Positions 1-7,227 of a DNA stretch of 44,292 nt are shown here, piece by piece. The position numbers were made by a program, and so were the translations under genes. The stretch is from Alistipes sp. (GTDB lineage Bacteria; Bacteroidota; Bacteroidia; Bacteroidales; Rikenellaceae). The notes beneath the pieces are model-generated. The model searched no databases, had not been told where the DNA came from, and saw only the letters and a program-made list of their open reading frames with translations. The stretch is taken from the NCBI GenBank assembly GCA_017531305.1, contig JAFXLG010000018.1, positions 1 to 44,292 on the forward strand, given 5' to 3'. Each line of letters starts with the position of its first letter. Position 1 is the stretch's first letter.

Positions 1-2
1 GC

Positions 3-119
3 CGTTATGACATTATGGGGTATGGGTTATGCCTGCCTTCAAAGTATGTAACACAAGTTATTGACAATCCCGATATAAAAAAATTGCATTTTACAGGTAA
101 TTCATATACTTGCAATTGA
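3..119 (+). CDS. 3' end of an unidentified CDS (truncated by window start)
   Basis: Frame 3 is open from the first base of the window to a TGA at 117-119, giving about 38 residues with an ordinary protein-like composition (ending GNSYTCN). The other forward frames close early. No family is recognised. An open frame this short can occur by chance, so this is a tentative call. The promoter-like TTG at 110-112 lies inside its last codons. Confidence 0.35.
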   Translation, partial: RYDIMGYGLCLPSKYVTQVIDNPDIKKLHFTGNSYTCN

Positions 120-138
120 ATTTATTTCACTACCTTTG
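110..138 (+). promoter_or_regulatory. Bacteroidetes-type promoter for the small RNA candidate
   Basis: A TTG at 110-112 is followed after 18 nt by TACCTTTG at 131-138, which matches the Bacteroidetes -7 consensus TAnnTTTG. Transcription would start near 143-146. The -7 element is part of an imperfect inverted repeat (CTACCTTTG, CAA, CAAAGTAG, about 130-148) that could bind a regulator. Confidence 0.55.
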
Positions 139-143
139 CAACA

Positions 144-339
144 AAGTAGGAACTCGACTCTGCGAGACACTGCAAAATGGTGCAGAATTTAGGTGGAGCA
201 ATAGCGGGAGATTACGTTAGTTGCGATTCTTTAACGCAAAGATATAGAGCTATTTAGAAATGAAACTCGTTTTCTGGTGGCACCACCAAGAAAATCGCTA
301 ATAGCGGAATAATCAAGCTGTTAGCGATTTTTCTTTTTA
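144..339 (+). ncRNA. Candidate structured non-coding RNA, family not identified
   Basis: An approximately 190-nt segment lies between a good promoter (110-138) and a strong intrinsic terminator (295-339) and has no convincing reading frame. Visible hairpins are CTGCA/TGCAG near 169-185, TTGCG/CGCAA near 222-240, and a long stem at 269-294 (TTTTC-TGGTG against CACCA-A-GAAAA), followed by the terminator. The length would suit a 6S-like RNA, but I cannot show the central bubble that defines 6S. It could also be the remnant of an integration site or a leader whose gene has been lost. Confidence 0.4.
295..339 (+). terminator. Intrinsic terminator
   Basis: TCGCTAATAGC (295-305) pairs with GCTGTTAGCGA (317-327) over 11 positions, with one T/G wobble. 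It is followed by a T-rich tract at 328-339. It ends the small RNA candidate. Confidence 0.75.
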
Positions 340-354
340 TTCTTTCGAGCGAAA

Positions 355-376
355 TGTCACCACATTGTCACCACAT
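355..376. repeat. Tandem 11-bp repeat TGTCACCACAT x2
   Basis: Two exact copies of TGTCACCACAT lie head to tail (355-365, 366-376), and the core TGTCAC recurs at 386-391. Short iterated sites like this can be protein-binding sites, for example integrase arm sites or operators. No integrase gene is visible, so the role is unknown. Confidence 0.6.
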
Positions 377-464
377 TTATTTTCTTGTCACATATAAGAA
401 TGATGTTGTCTCACTTATACGATACGAAGTGTTATTTCAGGTATGTTGGCTGTATCCTAAATTT

Positions 465-492
465 AAGAGTTACACGAAAATGTGTAACTCTT
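465..492. terminator. Perfect inverted repeat, possible terminator
   Basis: AAGAGTTACAC (465-475) pairs perfectly with GTGTAACTCTT (482-492) around a 6-nt loop. Only a short T run follows, so it may be a weak terminator or a structural element rather than a strong stop. Confidence 0.45.
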
Positions 493-640
493 TCTGCTGA
501 ATGAAACTTCGTTACTTGAGTTATTAGATCGGGATGTAATTTTATAACAAATTGAGTGAGGCTCGTTTGTATTTCTGGTTTTGCAATATATTGTTGGTAA
601 AATTGTGGTCTATTTATATCCTCGGTTAAACATTTTTTGT

Positions 641-648
641 TATTTTTG
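641..648 (+). promoter_or_regulatory. Probable -7 element for the sigma/RyR/TIR cluster
   Basis: TATTTTTG matches TAnnTTTG exactly, 63 nt upstream of the ATG at 711. No clear -33 TTG lies at the usual distance, so the promoter may need an activator or an alternative sigma factor. That would fit a cluster that begins with its own sigma gene. Confidence 0.45.
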
Positions 649-660
649 AGGCAAGCAATG

Positions 661-678
661 GCGATATTGTAATATCGC
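661..678. promoter_or_regulatory. 18-bp palindrome just downstream of the cluster promoter (operator or leader hairpin)
   Basis: GCGATATT (661-668), GT, AATATCGC (671-678) is a perfect 8-bp inverted repeat with a 2-nt centre. It falls about 5-25 nt past the expected transcription start and before the sigma-gene start. The tiny centre suits a dimeric repressor site better than an RNA hairpin. The function is inferred from position only. Confidence 0.5.
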
Positions 679-710
679 AAGCAACCCAACGACTATAATT
701 GCCGAAAATA

Positions 711-1274
711 ATGACCGATCAACAAATCATAGATGCATTGATTGCTCGTGATGAGCAGGTGACCAAGCAGTTCTTTTTCGGGAGCTGTCGTCCGCTCTTC
801 TTGAGCATAATTCGCTATGTCTTCTCCTATGAGGTGGATTATGATGAGTTTGTCAACGAGTTTTATCTATACCTTATGGAGAACGATGCTCATCGACTCC
901 GAAAGTTTCAAGGGCGCAGCACTATATACCAGTGGATTAAGGTTATAGCTATTCGCTATTTCATCTTGAAGCGTGATAATATGATAGATACCAAGTCTAA
1001 AGAGACTCTTTTAGATAGCCCTGTATTGCAAAAGAGGGTTGTCGATGCGGAGCCGATGCAGACTGCCAAGATCGATATTGAGCATTTGTTTTCTCTGATG
1101 CCCAACAGGCGTTATGTATATGTTCTGCGAAGACTCATTCTGCAGGGCGCAGAGCCTAAGGTGGTAGCCGAGGAGATAGGTACAAATGTAGATAATGTGT
1201 ATAATATAAAGAAACGGGCTTTAGCGGCTCTAACCGACATAGTATTTAAAGAGGTTGAGAAATATGAAAAATAA
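711..1274 (+). CDS. Sigma-70 family (ECF-like) RNA polymerase sigma factor
   Basis: This 187-residue protein has the two-region layout of a small alternative sigma factor. A region-2-like helical segment (about residues 16-88) carries acidic and aromatic residues and a GRSTIYQWIKVIAIRY stretch typical of the -10 recognition helix. A region-4-like HTH (about 125-172) has LxxxGxEPKxVAEEIGTNVDNVYNIKKRALAAL-like spacing. The ATG at 711 is preferred over an upstream in-frame TTG at 699. It opens a same-strand cluster, and its end overlaps the start of the next gene by 11 nt, which suggests translational coupling. It probably directs transcription of the cluster itself or of a stress regulon. The target promoters are unknown. 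Confidence 0.8.
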   Translation: MTDQQIIDALIARDEQVTKQFFFGSCRPLFLSIIRYVFSYEVDYDEFVNEFYLYLMENDAHRLRKFQGRSTIYQWIKVIAIRYFILKRDNMIDTKSKETLLDSPVLQKRVVDAEPMQTAKIDIEHLFSLMPNRRYVYVLRRLILQGAEPKVVAEEIGTNVDNVYNIKKRALAALTDIVFKEVEKYEK

Positions 1275-2256
1275 ATTTATGAATAATAGTATCTCGGCGG
1301 AGGTAATGGCGGCATTCCTTGATGGTAATGCAACTGCGCAGGAGAGTGCGGAGATAATCGGTGCGCTCTCTGAAGATGCCGGATTGAGAGAGTTATTGCA
1401 TATTTCTCGAGCCGTAGATGCCGAGTTGGGGTTAATGCATCAGCAGAGTGATCTAATCCCTATGACTGCGATGGCTGCCACTTGTAATGAAGATAGTTAT
1501 TGCAGTTTGGAGTGTGAAAAATATGTTCTTCGTATGCTTAATATAGATTTTGACGAAGAGCAACTTCTTGCCAATGCTATCCAAAACGGCTGGCAAAAAC
1601 GAAATGGTACGGCACTATATAATGTAGGTCGCCATTTGGAGGAGCAGGGTTTGGTCGTCATGCGCCGATATGAATCCTCAGTCGATGATATAATCGGAGC
1701 ATTAAATATGGGACAAAATATAATAGTTGCTGTTGATGGTGGTGAGCTGCTCGGTGATAGGACTTACGAGATTGCGGAAGATATATTGTTGGGCAAGATG
1801 CCTGATCATACGGTTGTTGTATTATCGGTTGATCCCGATGCTAAAAGTGTGACGATATACGATCCCAACTCACCGAATCCTAAAGATATATATCCGTTGG
1901 AGCAATTCGAGGATGCGTGGAATGATTCGAAAAATTATATGGTAACTATAGCAACAAGCGATATGAAAACATATATACCTTGTCCGATAGATCTATCCGA
2001 TGTGGAATTGGCTGATGAGTTGAATGAGCTGCGTGAGGCGATAGCTGAAAATGCGCACGATGTTTGGGCTGCCGAGCGACAGGCACAAGGTTGGACTTAT
2101 GGAGCCAAGCGCGATGATCTTAAGAAGGAGACTCCCTGCATGGTCGCATATTCTCAGCTTCCTGAAAGTGAAAAGACGTTTGACCGCGAGATGGCTATGA
2201 ACACCCTCAAATTGCTTACTAAATTAGGCTACGACATAGTAAAACGTAAGAAATAG
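1264..2256 (+). CDS. Anti-sigma-like / C39-peptidase-like / RyR domain fusion protein
   Basis: This 330-residue soluble protein has three parts (numbering from the ATG at 1264; a TTG at 1255 is also in frame). Residues about 10-55 resemble the short helical N-terminus of zinc-finger-type anti-sigma proteins (xxMAAFLDGNATAQES), but without a visible zinc site. Residues about 75-230 look like a papain-fold C39 peptidase, with candidate triad C80 (in YCSLEC), H182 (in PDHTVVVL) and D200 (in IYDPNSPNP). Residues about 264-326 are a clear RyR (ryanodine-receptor repeat) domain, with HDVWA, QGWTYG, KRDD, PCMVAY and LPESEK. It overlaps the sigma gene and so is a likely partner or regulator of it. 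The C-terminal 100 residues are paralogous to the small protein at 7228. Whether the peptidase is active is unproven. Confidence 0.75.
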   Translation: MKNKFMNNSISAEVMAAFLDGNATAQESAEIIGALSEDAGLRELLHISRAVDAELGLMHQQSDLIPMTAMAATCNEDSYCSLECEKYVLRMLNIDFDEEQLLANAIQNGWQKRNGTALYNVGRHLEEQGLVVMRRYESSVDDIIGALNMGQNIIVAVDGGELLGDRTYEIAEDILLGKMPDHTVVVLSVDPDAKSVTIYDPNSPNPKDIYPLEQFEDAWNDSKNYMVTIATSDMKTYIPCPIDLSDVELADELNELREAIAENAHDVWAAERQAQGWTYGAKRDDLKKETPCMVAYSQLPESEKTFDREMAMNTLKLLTKLGYDIVKRKK

Positions 2257-2366
2257 CTCTCGGTCGAACTCTACTCTTTCCCCAGAATGGTAAAGGTATT
2301 GTCGGAAATGGTTATTTGTACTATGGTCGCTCGGTGAGAGCGGTTTGTCATAAAGGTGGTAAGTGA
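2256..2366 (+). pseudogene. Remnant 3' end of a surface-protein (FISUMP-type) gene
   Basis: The 130-nt gap between the C39/RyR gene and the PrsW gene has a frame open to TGA at 2364-2366 whose translation ends NGYLYYGRSVRAVCHKGGK. The YYGRSVRAVC ending is the typical C-terminus of Fibrobacter-major-paralogue-type (FISUMP/DUF1566-like) surface proteins common in Bacteroidetes. No start or upstream domain remains, so this looks like a leftover after a recombination. The match is from memory and short, so chance similarity is possible. Confidence 0.4.
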
Positions 2367-2388
2367 CATTTAATTGTTGATTTTGTAT

Positions 2389-3096
2389 ATGATTTATTGG
2401 GTTATCCTGCTAACCGCATTGCTTCCTGTTGCTATTCTTGTGTTTTATATTTATCACAAGGATAAGAATATACCCGAACCAAAAGGACAATTAGTGAAAG
2501 CTTTTTTCTTTGGTATGTTGTCCATACCATTATCATTAGTCATGTCAATCCCGTTTGGGATATTGGGATTATATCCCGAGGAGCCCACGAATGTATTAGG
2601 GAGTATATGCTCTGCATTCTTTGGAGCCGCAATACCTGAGGAGTGTGCCAAATTGTTTGTGCTATGGCTTTTGCTGCGTCAAAATAAGTATTTTGATGAA
2701 AAAATGGATGGTATTGTCTATGCGGTATGTGTATCATTGGGCTTTGCTGCGGTTGAGAATGTGATGTATCTCTTCTCTGATGTCGAATCGTTCATATCTG
2801 TAGGAATATCTCGTGCTGTGTTTGCTGTCCCGGGGCATTTTTGTTTCGGTATTTTGATGGGATATTATTATTCGTTGGCGAAGTTTTATCCTAAGAGCCA
2901 TGGTAAAAATCTATTTCTTATCCTCCTTACTCCAATCATAGCACATGGCTTGTATGATTCTATTCTTTTCGTAACGGGCGTGACTCCTGTAATAAGTGGA
3001 TTGTTGGTGATAGTATTCATATTCTTTTGTCATAAGATGTGGAAGTATTGTAGCCAAAGAATAGAGGAGCTCTTAATAAGAGATGTAATTTGCTAA
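2389..3096 (+). CDS. PrsW-family intramembrane metalloprotease
   Basis: This protein of about 235 residues has seven or eight hydrophobic segments and carries the PrsW/CPBP-like motif set: EECAK (E84, E85), FAAVE (F119, E123), GHFCFG (H150) and HGLYD (H186, D190). In Bacillus subtilis PrsW cleaves the anti-sigma factor RsiW, releasing SigW. Here it sits two genes after a sigma factor and directly after an anti-sigma-like protein. The family link therefore suggests a role in signal release, although that neighbour has no TM segment and so is not an obvious substrate. The TIR protein's extracytoplasmic part is another candidate. The ATG at 2389 is preferred; an in-frame TTG lies at 2374. Confidence 0.85.
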   Translation: MIYWVILLTALLPVAILVFYIYHKDKNIPEPKGQLVKAFFFGMLSIPLSLVMSIPFGILGLYPEEPTNVLGSICSAFFGAAIPEECAKLFVLWLLLRQNKYFDEKMDGIVYAVCVSLGFAAVENVMYLFSDVESFISVGISRAVFAVPGHFCFGILMGYYYSLAKFYPKSHGKNLFLILLTPIIAHGLYDSILFVTGVTPVISGLLVIVFIFFCHKMWKYCSQRIEELLIRDVIC

Positions 3097-3118
3097 CCCC
3101 AAACTAAATATATTTAAT

Positions 3119-5437
3119 ATGTCGTCATTGTTTGAATCTATAAAAGAGTTTATTGTTGAGTTTTTGAGTGAAAACTTCGGTGGGTTTACTTCCTCGGTGC
3201 TATGGGGGAATCCTCTTGCTTTTGAGTCGGTTGATTCTATCTGTTGGATCTCGATAAGGTCTTGGATGTTGCTATTTGGGTTAATGCTATTGGCAATACT
3301 TGCACTCTTGTTTTTTAAGCCTAAGTATGTAGATAAATTATCCAAACACATTTCGTGGCTCTCTATCACAGTCTGGCTTTTGGGCGTGGTTGTCTATATC
3401 ATCGGTTTTTACGATGTTGGGATTAATGGCGTTTCGGTAGTTCTTCGTGCTATAATTGCCTCGTTCAAGATGTTTGTCGTTTCGGATGAATTATCTCGAG
3501 TTTCACCCGTTTTGCAACATGATGCCGCCTATATGGCGTTGTTCTCATTATTACATTTTATTGCAGCTTTCATAACTTTCTTATTTATATTCAGGATGTT
3601 GGGTTATAAAATTAAATCTTCTCTAAAGATATTTTATCGAAGATGGATCTGTCGTGGAACCAATGGACGTGTGATGCATCTGTTTTGGGGTGTCAACGAG
3701 GCTTCATGTTTGATGGCAGAGAGTATTAAACGCCATAATGATAAGTACCATAAAAATGAGGTGATTATCTTTATCGATGTTGATGAAGATAATGAGGATT
3801 ATGTTCAGCGTAAAACCAATTTGGGTGATCTTTCAAATACCATTACTATTAGTAAAAACGAGATGGTCCGATTGGATGCTGTCGATGCTTTGGTAGACCA
3901 TTGTTATAATGGACCAGCGGCGTTCAATAGTGATAAGCCTGTTGATATTTTCGGCATTTTAGGTCTTAAAAATATTAGAGCCATTATAAAACGAAGCTCA
4001 AAATTACATATTTATTTCCTTTCAGAGAATGAGAACAAGAATGTCTCAGGTGCATTGAATTTACAGAACGATATAACACTTAGCTCTTTGCATGAGAATA
4101 AGAATGTAATCTATGTCCACGCCCGTAGAAGTGCCAATAACGAGGTGTTAGACCATTATGCGCAATATGAAAAGAAGCCTGAGAATGTTGGTACTGAAAA
4201 TATTCAGGACAAGGAGGGACTTAATAAGACCGATATTAAAATTATTGATTCGGCATATCTCTCTATCGCAGCTTTAAAACTTGATGATAGAGCTTTGCCT
4301 GTTAATAGCGTTGATGTAAATAAAGAAACAGGAACGGTCGATTCTCCGTTTACCTCAATGGTTGTGGGTTTTGGCGGTACAGGTCAAGAGGCGTTTAGAT
4401 TTTTGTACGAATTTTCAGCCTTTGTTAATTCTAATGGGGATAAGACTCCATTTATGTGTTATGCCGTAGATGCCAAGATTGATGAAATCGAAGGTTTTGT
4501 TCGCAAGAAGATGCCTGCAATAACCTGTGAAGAATTATCTCTTGTCAATGCTTCGATTGACTCAGCAGAATTTTGGGGTAGAGTAGAAAGTATTATTAAC
4601 AAACTGAATTATGTGGTCGTTACGCTTAATAATGATGCACTCGGACTATCATTTGCCGTTAATTTATTTAAGTATGCTCTGATGCATCGAGAAAAGAATC
4701 TCCCAATGTTGAAGATCATGGTCAGATGCTATGAAACTAGCAATGAGAAGCGAATGGATGAAGTTAGCAGGGAACTTAATAAATCGGTTGAGGGCAGAAA
4801 TATCGAGATGCAGATTTTTGGTACCAAGCAGAGTATCTATAGTCGCAAAACAATAATTTCTGACGCTATTTTAGTTGAGGCTAAGGAGTTTCACTGGGTA
4901 TATAAGAAAAAGGCAGAAGTGACAGCTGATGCTCAGTGGAAGAAAGATTTTATTGAGGATAATGGAGTAACAGCTATCGATAGCCTTATCGAAAAGAAGC
5001 GTGAGGATGAGGGTATAATTATGTCACGTTATCATGCTATACAAGATATAAATCGCCGCATTGCGCAGAATATCTCGAATGCCAGACATAGCCGTACCAA
5101 GATGATTTTGATGGGGTTCGATGAAAAAGATCTTTCCGAGCGTCTTAAGCTATATTATGGTTATGTGGATTCTCGCAAGTACGGAACCTTAGATTATGAT
5201 TGTAACGCTTTAGATGCAACGCTTCTTAAGAATATGGCTATCGTAGAGCATGAACGCTGGATTGCTTCTCATAAACTTATGGGTTACACCTATGCGCCCG
5301 AGAACGATCATGAGAAAAAACATCACAAATATCTTGTTCCATGGAAGGATTTAAATACCGAGGAGCAATCTTGGGATTGCGATGTTGTGGATACCACCAT
5401 CAGATTCGCCTATGAAAATAGTAAAAAAATAAATTAG
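3119..5437 (+). CDS. Three-TM protein with RCK/Rossmann-like domains and C-terminal RyR domain
   Basis: 772 residues. Three hydrophobic segments (about 48-67, 78-100, 138-160) are followed by a basic patch, then a TrkA-N/RCK-like segment (about 184-230, MHLFWGVNEASCLMAESI). A second Rossmann-type glycine motif follows (about 414-424, VVGFGGTGQE). The last 66 residues (about 707-766) form a divergent RyR domain, with VEHERWIASHKLMGYTY, KYLVPWKDL and DTTIRFAY. RCK domains bind nucleotides or ions and gate K+ channels, but no canonical pore loop is visible, so calling it a channel would be an overreach. A membrane-anchored ligand sensor or transducer is the safest reading. It is 22 nt after the PrsW gene and 6 nt before the TIR gene, so it is almost certainly co-transcribed. 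Its AT-rich codon use fits the rest of the cluster. Confidence 0.75.
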   Translation: MSSLFESIKEFIVEFLSENFGGFTSSVLWGNPLAFESVDSICWISIRSWMLLFGLMLLAILALLFFKPKYVDKLSKHISWLSITVWLLGVVVYIIGFYDVGINGVSVVLRAIIASFKMFVVSDELSRVSPVLQHDAAYMALFSLLHFIAAFITFLFIFRMLGYKIKSSLKIFYRRWICRGTNGRVMHLFWGVNEASCLMAESIKRHNDKYHKNEVIIFIDVDEDNEDYVQRKTNLGDLSNTITISKNEMVRLDAVDALVDHCYNGPAAFNSDKPVDIFGILGLKNIRAIIKRSSKLHIYFLSENENKNVSGALNLQNDITLSSLHENKNVIYVHARRSANNEVLDHYAQYEKKPENVGTENIQDKEGLNKTDIKIIDSAYLSIAALKLDDRALPVNSVDVNKETGTVDSPFTSMVVGFGGTGQEAFRFLYEFSAFVNSNGDKTPFMCYAVDAKIDEIEGFVRKKMPAITCEELSLVNASIDSAEFWGRVESIINKLNYVVVTLNNDALGLSFAVNLFKYALMHREKNLPMLKIMVRCYETSNEKRMDEVSRELNKSVEGRNIEMQIFGTKQSIYSRKTIISDAILVEAKEFHWVYKKKAEVTADAQWKKDFIEDNGVTAIDSLIEKKREDEGIIMSRYHAIQDINRRIAQNISNARHSRTKMILMGFDEKDLSERLKLYYGYVDSRKYGTLDYDCNALDATLLKNMAIVEHERWIASHKLMGYTYAPENDHEKKHHKYLVPWKDLNTEEQSWDCDVVDTTIRFAYENSKKIN

Positions 5438-5443
5438 AATCTC

Positions 5444-7159
5444 ATGAGACAATATGATATTTTTATAAGCTACCGCCGAAGCTCGTTTGAGTTGGCGAAT
5501 TTGATAGCTACCCGATTAAAGGCGGCAGGATATAGAGTCTTTTTTGACTTGGAGGCTATGGACTCAGGACCATTCAATAAGCAGTTGTTCCGAGTTATAG
5601 AGGAGTGTCGAGATTTTGTTTTAGTGCTGCCTCCCAACACCCTTGAAAGGTGCAAGGACGAGGATGATTGGGTTCGCAAGGAGGTGCTTCATGCCCTGCA
5701 AAATAAAAAAAATATCATCCCCATATTGCTAAATGGTTTTCAGTGGCCTAAAACCATGCCATCTGGTATGGAGGAACTCTCCATGTATCAGAGTATAGCC
5801 GCATCGATCGATTATTTTGATCTGGCTATGCAGCGTCTTGAAAGTTATCTTAAGAGTCGTAAATATACAAGGCAAAGATTAATTGTTAGATGGGCTACTG
5901 CTACGGTGCTGAGTGTATTCATTATCCTTGTTTCTTTGTTGTGCCTGTTCCGTAGCATTGCCAAGCCGCTGTGTGAGCAAGTGGTGGAGCATCTTACCTT
6001 AAAGGTGGCTATTGCTGATTTTATGATGTCCGATAACAAAATTCTCATTGATACGTGGAAAGATTGTCAAACATCTGATAAAGCCGAGGTGTATGAATCT
6101 CTGGAGTTGGTTGAAGATAATTTGGAATCCTATGAATCGAGTCTGAAAACTTCGATGGAGTTGTCTTCGTGGCAGAAGTTTCTAGTCTCATTGTATCAGA
6201 CAAGCCCATCCTATCTGGCGCAAATTGATGACTATGTTTTATCAATGTTTTCAGAGCTTAAATCAAATATGTCGCAGATGCGTAGCGTTGTCTCCAAAGA
6301 TCAACTCCTTCCATCGGATATTAACCACATAGAAGGAGTTCTTGATCTCTATCCTGCAATGGGAAAGGCTCTCTATTATACATATCTGCAGATTCTAAAC
6401 AAATTGCCCGAATCCTCGTTGGCGAATTATCACGAGCTGGCTCCAAAGTTTGAGAATATGCCAGATACGGGTTTGGGTTTAAGAAATTCTGAGTATGATG
6501 TATTGATCAAGCAGGCTTTTGAGGGAACTGATCATGTCATAAAGGGGCTGCAGGATAATGTTGCTACGAGTGAAGATGAGCTTTATCTCAAGGAAAAAGA
6601 GTTGGACTCTTTGAATAAAGCTGTTTATGCACAATATCGAGGTTTTGTTGAGAAAATCTCTTTCAATGCCGATGCTACGCCAGAGAAAGATTGGAATGGA
6701 ATTCTTGTTCTGTCAGCCTTTCTAGATTTGTCTATCGAGATGTATCAGGAAGCCCTCGCCGCAGGAGATGATCCGGGTTTAGTGACACCTCAGCTTGTTC
6801 TTGCCGATATTAATAAAGCGTTGGACAATTTTCAGAGTTGTCATATGGAGGTGGGTTATGTTGCTTCGGCAAAGGAGTTCTTTAAGCAGACTCTTGAGGG
6901 ATTACCTTTTGGTGGAGTGCTTATTACACAGTTTGCCCCCAATACCACCCATAACGTATATAAGGTCGGTGATATCATTGTTGAGTGGAACGGCTCTCGT
7001 GTTAATAATTTGGAGGATTTGAAAGCAGCCTATCCGAAATCAGCATCGGGCAAGATGAAAATACTGCGTCTTGAACAAGGAAAATTAAAGGAGATCTCAA
7101 TGTCAATTCCTGGGAATGAGGATATTGTTGCTTTTTGCAACCTTATTGATCCCGAATAA
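5444..7159 (+). CDS. TIR-TM-helical-PDZ protein (SARM1-like TIR, predicted NADase)
   Basis: 571 residues. Residues about 3-136 form a TIR domain: YDIFISYRRSS (betaA), GYRVFFDLEAMDSGPF (BB loop), FVLVLPPNTLERC, and DDWVRKEV with E80, the position of the catalytic Glu of NADase TIRs. NIIPILLNGFQWP follows. From memory, the run matches human SARM1 TIR motif for motif (DVFISYRR, VFIDVEKLEAGKF, DWVHKEIV, NIVPIIDGFEWP). A basic stretch precedes one TM segment (about 150-169), so the positive-inside rule puts TIR in the cytoplasm. The long helical region (about 175-470) and the PDZ domain (about 483-560, with GDIIVEWNG) would then lie outside. This implies an outside-in design: envelope sensing controlling NAD breakdown or signalling. 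The function is inferred. Confidence 0.85.
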   Translation: MRQYDIFISYRRSSFELANLIATRLKAAGYRVFFDLEAMDSGPFNKQLFRVIEECRDFVLVLPPNTLERCKDEDDWVRKEVLHALQNKKNIIPILLNGFQWPKTMPSGMEELSMYQSIAASIDYFDLAMQRLESYLKSRKYTRQRLIVRWATATVLSVFIILVSLLCLFRSIAKPLCEQVVEHLTLKVAIADFMMSDNKILIDTWKDCQTSDKAEVYESLELVEDNLESYESSLKTSMELSSWQKFLVSLYQTSPSYLAQIDDYVLSMFSELKSNMSQMRSVVSKDQLLPSDINHIEGVLDLYPAMGKALYYTYLQILNKLPESSLANYHELAPKFENMPDTGLGLRNSEYDVLIKQAFEGTDHVIKGLQDNVATSEDELYLKEKELDSLNKAVYAQYRGFVEKISFNADATPEKDWNGILVLSAFLDLSIEMYQEALAAGDDPGLVTPQLVLADINKALDNFQSCHMEVGYVASAKEFFKQTLEGLPFGGVLITQFAPNTTHNVYKVGDIIVEWNGSRVNNLEDLKAAYPKSASGKMKILRLEQGKLKEISMSIPGNEDIVAFCNLIDPE

Positions 7160-7227
7160 ATTTTAACGCAGTGATAGATTTGGGCAAAAGAATTGTTCTA
7201 TAATAGAAACTTAATCAAGAGAGAACA

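Larger units (their letters stand above)
340..640. other. Gene-free spacer
   Basis: I see no credible gene here. It holds a tandem 11-bp repeat (355-376) and a perfect 11-bp stem hairpin (465-492). A reverse-strand open frame at 432-689 is considered spurious. Confidence 0.5.

Noticed and set aside
190-222. Segment GGTGGAGCAATAGCGGGAG resembling the end of a reversed tRNA/tmRNA
   Set aside because: The T-arm that should follow is absent and the stem spacing does not fit, so I do not call a tRNA, tmRNA fragment or att site.
432-689. 85-residue reverse-strand open frame upstream of the sigma gene
   Set aside because: It overlaps the hairpin at 465-492 and covers the cluster promoter region, has no recognisable domain and no promoter in that orientation. 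Likely chance.
3119-5437. K+ channel interpretation of the RCK-like protein
   Set aside because: There are three hydrophobic segments but no TVGYG-like selectivity filter or pore helix in view.
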